In this document: piece after piece, positions 59,222-64,000 of the stretch | Layout of the letters: each line of letters begins with the position of its first letter | Position numbering within the stretch: position 1 is the first letter of the stretch | NCBI GenBank assembly: GCA_001777915.1 | Contig: MFFN01000004.1 | Coordinates: 62,001 to 126,000 of the forward strand | Direction of reading: 5' to 3' | Source: Candidatus Edwardsbacteria bacterium RifOxyA12_full_54_48 | GTDB lineage: Bacteria; Edwardsbacteria; AC1; EtOH8 | Length of the DNA stretch: 64,000 nt | Made by a program: the position numbers and the translations under genes | The notes under the pieces: model-generated | Told to the model about the DNA's origin: nothing | Databases searched by the model: none | The model's input: only the letters and a program-made list of their open reading frames with translations

Positions 59222-61198
59222 TTACTGATTATCACTTATCGGCAGCCTCACCAGCACCCTGACTCCCTTGGTTTTTTGGTTGATGATCTCAATGGCTCCG
59301 TTGTGCTGCTGGATGATGCCATAGCTGATGGCCAGCCCCAGACCGGTGCCCTTAATGCCCTTGGTGGTGAAGAACGGATCGAACACCTTGTTGACGATAT
59401 CCTTGGGGATCCCGATTCCGTTGTCCTGGAAAAATATTTCGGCAAAGCGCAGATCACTCGAGACCCCGGTGCCCACCTTGAGGGTTCCGCCCTGGGGCAT
59501 GGCATCGATGGCATTGACTAAGATATTGGTAAAGACCTGTTTTATTTTATTGGCATCAACCACCACCTGGGGCAGCCGCTTATCCAGGTTTACTTTTAAA
59601 TCGATCCGGTTGAACAGCAGCTGGTTCTTGAAAAGTTTTAGCAGCATCAATATCAGGCTGTTGATATCCTCCGGCTTTTTTTCCGGCGGGCTCTGCCGGG
59701 AGAATTCCAGCAGCCTTTTGACGATGGAGCTGCAGCGGGAAGTCTCGTCGATTATCAGCTGGAGGCTTTCCTTGGTCTTGGATCGCCCCTTTATCTTTTC
59801 CGACATCAGGTGGCTGTTTATCAGGATCGAGGTCAGGGGATTATTGATTTCATGGGCGATCCCGGCTGCCATTTTGCCCAAGGAGGACAGTTTCTCGGTC
59901 TGGATTAGCTGATCCTGGGCAGCCTTCAGCTCTTCGGTTTTATCACGTATCTTTTGTTCCAGGGTCAGGGTCAATGCCCGGTATTCCCCGGTGGTCCGCT
60001 GCAGTTCGGCGGTCATTTTGTTGAAGGATTCCGACAGCTGTCCGATTTCATCCTTGGATGATATTTGAACCCTGACCGAAAGATCGCCCCCGGCCACCTG
60101 GCTGTTGGCCAAGACCAGGTCCTTGAGCGGCCCGACTATCCGGCCGGCCAGGTAATTGGCTGAGAACCATAATAATACCACCGTCAGGCCGGCTATCACC
60201 AGGAAAAGGGCCAGGGTCCTGTTTCTGAGGTCGATGTAGGGCGCCTCCAGCATGCCCACATAGAGGATGCCCACGATCTTACCGTTGATGTTCCGGATCG
60301 GCTCATAGGCCGTCCGGTACCAGTCATTGACCACGAAAGCCCGGCCTATCCAGGAGAGTCCCCGGTTAAGCACCTGGTCATATACCTCCTGTGAGACCCT
60401 GGTCCCCACCGCCCTGGCCCCGGCCGTTCCGCGGACATTGGTCGCTATCCTGAGGTCATTCATAAAGATGGTGGTGGTCCCGATGTCCTTGCCCTTATAT
60501 TTTTCCCCTTTGTAAACTATGTCTTTGACCTTGTCGACGATCTGATGATTGTTGTTCAGCAGTTTCCCGCCGTACAAGATACCTATGAACTGCCCCCTGG
60601 CATCAAACAGCGGGGAGGCGGCCATGATCATCAAACCGGATGTTTCTACCGTGTCTTTTATCTTGCGGGCCTTGGGGGTGGGGATCATATCGACCCGGGC
60701 AGCCCGGGCCAGGTCTGCCCCCTCTTTCTCCAGCTCCTGGGCTGGGATGCTTTCGGTGGCGGCAGCCGGAAGCTTATTAAGCAGGACCCAGTCGATCAGT
60801 TCATTATAAGGTTTGTCGCCGTAGGAAGCCTGATTCCTTGACCTTATTATTACCCGGCCCTTTAAATCGGTGACGGATAATATATCCAACTGCTCCTTTT
60901 CCTTTATCTTCCGAAGCTCCCTTATAAGATCTCTCCTGTTTCCCCGCTTTACCGCGTCTGTCAGATCGTATCTTTGGGCCAACAGGTACATGGTATTATT
61001 TACCATTTTTCCTTCCTGCTGGTAGATCTCCCGGGCGGTATTGAGGTCCAGCCGGACCTTGTCCTGGGCCTGCCCGATGACTGTGTTGCCGATAAGCACG
61101 ATGCCTGCCAGGGCCGAAAGGGAAACCCCCAGCAGTATGATGCTGGAAAAGCTCAGTATCAGTTTGGTCTTTAATGACAGTGCTTTGGGAAACATCAT
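59222..61198 (-). CDS. Cache-domain sensor histidine kinase
   Basis: 658 residues. TM1 (about 10-35), a large periplasmic Cache-like sensor (about 36-325; double PAS-like, with SGLMIMAASPLFDARGQFIGILYGG and YEPIRNINGKIVGILYVGM), TM2 (about 328-351), HAMP (352-405), a coiled coil, and HisKA with phospho-His about 448 (AAGIAHEINNPLTS). The HATPase has N-box NILVNAIDAM, G1 DNGIGIP and G2 GTGLGLA. Cache domains usually bind small metabolites such as carboxylates. The gene touches the regulator gene (TAA-ATG). ATG 61198 or 61195 after GAGAAGG. Downstream of an aldehyde dehydrogenase by 50 bp. Confidence 0.95.
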   Translation of the reverse strand: MMFPKALSLKTKLILSFSSIILLGVSLSALAGIVLIGNTVIGQAQDKVRLDLNTAREIYQQEGKMVNNTMYLLAQRYDLTDAVKRGNRRDLIRELRKIKEKEQLDILSVTDLKGRVIIRSRNQASYGDKPYNELIDWVLLNKLPAAATESIPAQELEKEGADLARAARVDMIPTPKARKIKDTVETSGLMIMAASPLFDARGQFIGILYGGKLLNNNHQIVDKVKDIVYKGEKYKGKDIGTTTIFMNDLRIATNVRGTAGARAVGTRVSQEVYDQVLNRGLSWIGRAFVVNDWYRTAYEPIRNINGKIVGILYVGMLEAPYIDLRNRTLALFLVIAGLTVVLLWFSANYLAGRIVGPLKDLVLANSQVAGGDLSVRVQISSKDEIGQLSESFNKMTAELQRTTGEYRALTLTLEQKIRDKTEELKAAQDQLIQTEKLSSLGKMAAGIAHEINNPLTSILINSHLMSEKIKGRSKTKESLQLIIDETSRCSSIVKRLLEFSRQSPPEKKPEDINSLILMLLKLFKNQLLFNRIDLKVNLDKRLPQVVVDANKIKQVFTNILVNAIDAMPQGGTLKVGTGVSSDLRFAEIFFQDNGIGIPKDIVNKVFDPFFTTKGIKGTGLGLAISYGIIQQHNGAIEIINQKTKGVRVLVRLPISDNQ

Positions 61199-61248
61199 CC
61201 TTCTCGTTTGATAATTGCTGTCCGGTTGGACATCCGCCGGCCGCGGCT

Positions 61249-62682
61249 TTATTTATTAAGGTTGAATATGACCATCCTCAGGGTGGTCATCTCCTCGATG
61301 GCAAATTTCGCCCCCTCCCGGCCCAAGCCGCTGTTTTTATTGCCGCCATAGGGCATGTGGTCGATCCGATAGGAGGGAAAATCATTGATCAGTATGCCGC
61401 CTACGTTGATCCTTTTGACGGCCGCCAGGGCCCGGTTGATATTGGAGGTGAATATACCGGCCTGCAAGCCGTACTGGCTCTGATCGCATTTGACAATGCC
61501 CTCTTCAAAGCTGGATACTTTTTCCACCACCGCCACCGGGCCGAATATTTCGTCCCTGACCGCTTTCATCTCCGGTTTGGTGTTGGTGAGGATGGTGGGA
61601 TAATATATATTTCCCTCTCTTCTCCCGCCGCAGATGGCCTCGGCCCCCTGGGCCACGGCTTCTTTTACCCATTCCTGGATCCGGCCGGCCTCCGATTCCG
61701 CTATCATCGGGCCGATATCGGTATCCTGGTCCAGGGGATTGCCGATCTTAAGTTTTTGGGTTCCGGCGGCGAATTTTTCCATGAATTCCGCATAACGGTT
61801 TTGGTGCACATATATCCGCTGCACAGAAATGCAGACCTGGCCCTGATTGTAAAACGCCCCCAGGATACAGCGCTTGACGGCGTAATCCATGCTTTCAATA
61901 TCTTCATCGATCACCACCGCGCTGTTGGACCCCAATTCCATGGTGAGCCTCTTCAATCCGGCATTTTTGACGATATGCTGGCCCACCTCCCGGCTTCCGG
62001 TGAAACTTATCTTGGATATCCGCTGGTCCTTGATCAGCATCTCGCCGACCTCGCCTCCCGGCCCCGGCAATAGGCTTATGGCTTCCCGGGGCAGGCCAGC
62101 CTCGATAAAAGCTTTTACCAGCTCTATCCCTGAAAGGGGGGTGGCCGTGGCCGGTTTGAGGATGACCGGACACCCGGCGGCGATGGCCGGCGCCACTTTA
62201 TGGGCCGCCAGGTTCAGGGGAAAGTTGAAGGGGGTGATGGCCGCCACCACCCCGATGGGATGCCTTTCGTAATATCCCACCCGGCCCTCGCCCGACCGGC
62301 CGGCGTCAATCGGCAGGGTCTCGCCATGAATGCGCTTGGCTTCCTCGGAGATGTATTCGAGATTCTCCACGCAGCGCTCGACCTCGGCCTTGGCGTAGCG
62401 GTAGGGCTTGCCCGCCTCGCGGGCGATGGTTACCGTAAGCTGGTCCTTCTGCCGGTCGATGATCCCGGCGGCAGAGCGGATGATGGCCGCCCGGCGGTGG
62501 GCCGGCAGTTCAGCCATTACTTGCTTTGCCGTTTCCGCGGCCGTTATCGCCTCATCGATTTGAGCGCTCTCGGCAGCGTAAACTTCGGCCATCGTTTCGC
62601 CGGTGTATTTGTCCAGCACCTTGAACCGTTTCCCTGAAACTCTTGGGTGCCCGGCGATGTTCAATTTATGAATAGGGTTCAT
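61249..62682 (-). CDS. NAD(P)-dependent aldehyde dehydrogenase
   Basis: 477 residues. Catalytic Cys in FYNQGQVCISVQR and general-base Glu in LTMELGSNSAVV; cofactor loop ITPFNFPLN ... KPATATPLSG; C-terminal GGNKNSGLGREGAKFAIEEMT. The closest-looking group is lactaldehyde/phosphonoacetaldehyde and non-phosphorylating GAPDH-type enzymes (MELGSNS). The substrate cannot be fixed from sequence. ATG 62682 has GGA upstream; the earlier TTG 62691 is less likely. In line with the signalling operon and the membrane protein gene (18-bp and 50-bp gaps), so its aldehyde may relate to the Cache ligand, which is inference. Confidence 0.92.
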   Translation of the reverse strand: MNPIHKLNIAGHPRVSGKRFKVLDKYTGETMAEVYAAESAQIDEAITAAETAKQVMAELPAHRRAAIIRSAAGIIDRQKDQLTVTIAREAGKPYRYAKAEVERCVENLEYISEEAKRIHGETLPIDAGRSGEGRVGYYERHPIGVVAAITPFNFPLNLAAHKVAPAIAAGCPVILKPATATPLSGIELVKAFIEAGLPREAISLLPGPGGEVGEMLIKDQRISKISFTGSREVGQHIVKNAGLKRLTMELGSNSAVVIDEDIESMDYAVKRCILGAFYNQGQVCISVQRIYVHQNRYAEFMEKFAAGTQKLKIGNPLDQDTDIGPMIAESEAGRIQEWVKEAVAQGAEAICGGRREGNIYYPTILTNTKPEMKAVRDEIFGPVAVVEKVSSFEEGIVKCDQSQYGLQAGIFTSNINRALAAVKRINVGGILINDFPSYRIDHMPYGGNKNSGLGREGAKFAIEEMTTLRMVIFNLNK

Positions 62683-62700
62683 ATCATCCAACCGTTTGTT

Positions 62701-63366
62701 TTACATTGCCGATTTCCTGGCCGCCTTCTGCTTGGCCAGCCCCAGGATCAGCCCCAGCGCTATGGCCAGCAGGGCCGCCGCCACCACCCGAAATTCCGGC
62801 GGCAGCATGAAATTCACCGACTGGACCGGGAGCCAGAACCAGATGATCGACCCCCCTACTATCCTGAACATATTGTCCCAGTCTATGTTTCGGTAGGTCT
62901 CGATCAGCGGCCATCTGGAGAACAATTTGCCTTTGTCGATCAGGGTGTCGGTGATCCGGTGAAAGGTCATAAAAGGAAAGCCGAACACCGCCTGAAAGAA
63001 GAACGATTTCCAAAAGGCGGTCAGCCAGGGAAATCCCCGGCCCGGCAGGTAACCCTGGTCCAGCAGGCCTTCGGTCCCGGATGAGAACAGGGGAAAGGCC
63101 AGTGTCATCATCACGCCCAACAGTCCCCAGACCAAGGCCCGCTGCCACAGCCGGATCCCGGCCAGCTGCCATTTGCCGGAGACCACCTTCCGGCTCAACA
63201 GTTCGCCCATGGTCCCCAACAGGATGAACTTGGCCATACCCATCAGATAGGGATGGGCCCGGGTGGTCATCACGAACAGTTCTCTGGTGCCGGGGATGAT
63301 CAGAATGGTCAGCACTCCGCCCAGCAGCAAGGTCCAGATCAAGGAGATGGAAACGTCCACGATCAT
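62701..63366 (-). CDS. Integral membrane protein, possibly Mpv17-like
   Basis: 221 residues with four to five hydrophobic helices. The C-terminal part (WPLIETYRNIDWDNMFRIVGGSIIWFWLPVQSVNFMLPPEFR) recalls the Mpv17/PMP22 signature: W-P, a W-x-x-x-Q-x-x-N-F-x-x-x-P core and following basic residue. The assignment is by eye and tentative. A conserved MTTRAHPYLMGMAKF N-terminal loop is also present. No Shine-Dalgarno seen at ATG 63366. Co-directional with the aldehyde dehydrogenase gene, 18 bp apart. Confidence 0.65.
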   Translation of the reverse strand: MIVDVSISLIWTLLLGGVLTILIIPGTRELFVMTTRAHPYLMGMAKFILLGTMGELLSRKVVSGKWQLAGIRLWQRALVWGLLGVMMTLAFPLFSSGTEGLLDQGYLPGRGFPWLTAFWKSFFFQAVFGFPFMTFHRITDTLIDKGKLFSRWPLIETYRNIDWDNMFRIVGGSIIWFWLPVQSVNFMLPPEFRVVAAALLAIALGLILGLAKQKAARKSAM

Positions 63367-63448
63367 ATTGTTTTATACTTCATTTCGGGATAAAACGTTT
63401 GAAATTTATTAAGTTAATCTGCGTGAATCTATGAAACCTGCGGATACG

Positions 63449-64000
63449 TTATTTTAGGTCCCCGGGCAGATGAATGGCGAACTTGCAGTGCTCGTCCCCG
63501 CTGATGATGGCCTCCAGCACTTCCACCCGAATCGGGGTCTTAAAGATCCCTTCGTAGATTCCCTTGTACCAACCGGCGCTGCAATGGCAGTATTCCTTGG
63601 AGACAACATTCTTGGTGGCCCGCATCAGGGGGCAGAAACAGGCTGCCATTTGTTTTTCGTAGGGCGTAGCGGCCTTGGCAAAGGCCTCCGGGTCGCGCGG
63701 ACTGCGGATCTCGTAGATCACGCTGCCCTCCCGGTAGGGCTGGCCGAATTTCCCCTTGTCCGCGCCCATGGCCTCCAGCACCTTATCCACGCTTTTGGTC
63801 TCGGCGTACAGCTTGGCCAGGGCATCTATCGGCCCGGTCCCGAATTCCTCGGTGAAGACGCAGGCCCGGCCCTGCATGATCTCCTCCCTGGCCGGCTGTT
63901 CCGGAACGGCCGTCTCCAGCCTCTTCATGGCTTGTTCCGACCAGACCGCGTATTCCTCCGGGCGGTCCGGGACCTTGTCATAGCCCGCGATCACGGAGTC
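63449..64000 (-). CDS. V4R-like/DUF protein, partial (5' end outside window)
   Basis: The reading frame is open to the right edge (a GTG at 63994 is in frame but need not be the start), so at least 183 residues. The C-terminal half carries a Cys-rich segment (AACFCPLMRATKNVV, EYCHCSAGWYKGIYEGIF) and a V4R-like end (VEVLEAIISGDEHCKFAIHLP). C-x-C pairs and the following Cys could bind metal or heme. A small-ligand-binding fold is inferred, like that of the gene at 4971. It lies 82 bp upstream of the membrane protein gene in the same direction. Confidence 0.6.
   Translation of the reverse strand, partial: DSVIAGYDKVPDRPEEYAVWSEQAMKRLETAVPEQPAREEIMQGRACVFTEEFGTGPIDALAKLYAETKSVDKVLEAMGADKGKFGQPYREGSVIYEIRSPRDPEAFAKAATPYEKQMAACFCPLMRATKNVVSKEYCHCSAGWYKGIYEGIFKTPIRVEVLEAIISGDEHCKFAIHLPGDLK

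Overview
The window is a GC-rich bacterial chromosome segment with two to three AT-rich inserts. I see no rRNA, tRNA, CRISPR array or transposase. Gene content points to an anaerobic, fermentative, uncultivated-type bacterium: two ferredoxin/NAD(P) flavin complexes (Nfn-like and NuoEF/Stn-like), glutamate dehydrogenase, a biotin-dependent transcarboxylase set and a full methylmalonyl-CoA mutase/epimerase/MeaB set (propionate metabolism), bactofilin, WG-repeat and giant TPR proteins. A candidate phylum near the FCB group (such as Edwardsbacteria or TA06) would fit, but this is a guess from gene style. Promoters are sigma-70 type: eleven or more TTGACA-like/TATAAT-like pairs with about 17 bp spacing can be read directly, and starts use ATG, GTG and TTG.

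Layout. 0-4.7 kb: end of a PEP-synthase-like gene, a TPR protein, a second PEP/pyruvate-binding protein, then an AT-rich lipoprotein. 4.9-12.9 kb (minus strand): a V4R-like protein, a 33-residue lysine-rich peptide, gdhA, the operon zinc-ribbon protein-nfnA-nfnB, and nadE. 13-17.6 kb: VWA protein, nitroreductase, WG-repeat protein and SlyD. 17.6-23.7 kb: a NuoE/NuoF/NuoG-NfnB-type complex. 23.7-28.6 kb: a repeat-rich accessory zone with a membrane acyltransferase-like protein, an M42 peptidase, and an AT-rich island of an XRE regulator with two lipoproteins. 28.6-32.5 kb: transcarboxylase genes. 32.6-37.8 kb: bactofilin, a lipoprotein, and a heat-shock block (Hsp20, HspR, HtrA, RpoD-like sigma) headed by a HAIR operator. 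37.8-45 kb: a methyltransferase-like membrane protein, a 1282-residue TPR protein, MoxR, YjbQ, and a REC-DUF4388 regulator with an apparently leaderless mRNA. 45.2-45.9 kb: an AT-rich lipoprotein between attC-like sites, resembling an orphan integron cassette. 46-48.5 kb: an overlapping operon of isochorismatase-like, flavoprotein and RlmN/Cfr-like radical SAM genes. 48.7-53.6 kb: the methylmalonyl-CoA mutase operon with an MscS channel inside. 53.7-55.2 kb: Ogt, PilZ and DUF192 proteins. 55.3-64 kb: a tightly packed signalling operon (Cache histidine kinase, REC-GcvH regulator, HEAT/P-loop/WD40 protein) preceded by an aldehyde dehydrogenase and membrane protein genes.

How the genes fit together. 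The transcarboxylase (12S-, 5S- and 1.3S-like) and mutase/epimerase modules can interconvert succinyl-CoA, methylmalonyl-CoA and propionyl-CoA. The Nfn-like and Stn-like complexes would balance NADH, NADPH and ferredoxin, and GdhA links NADPH to glutamate. The least explained systems are the zinc-ribbon module repeated three times in the Nfn operon and the HK/REC-GcvH/HEAT-ATPase-WD40 signalling operon. Several families of short inverted repeats are scattered through intergenic DNA; one forms the junction between two overlapping genes.
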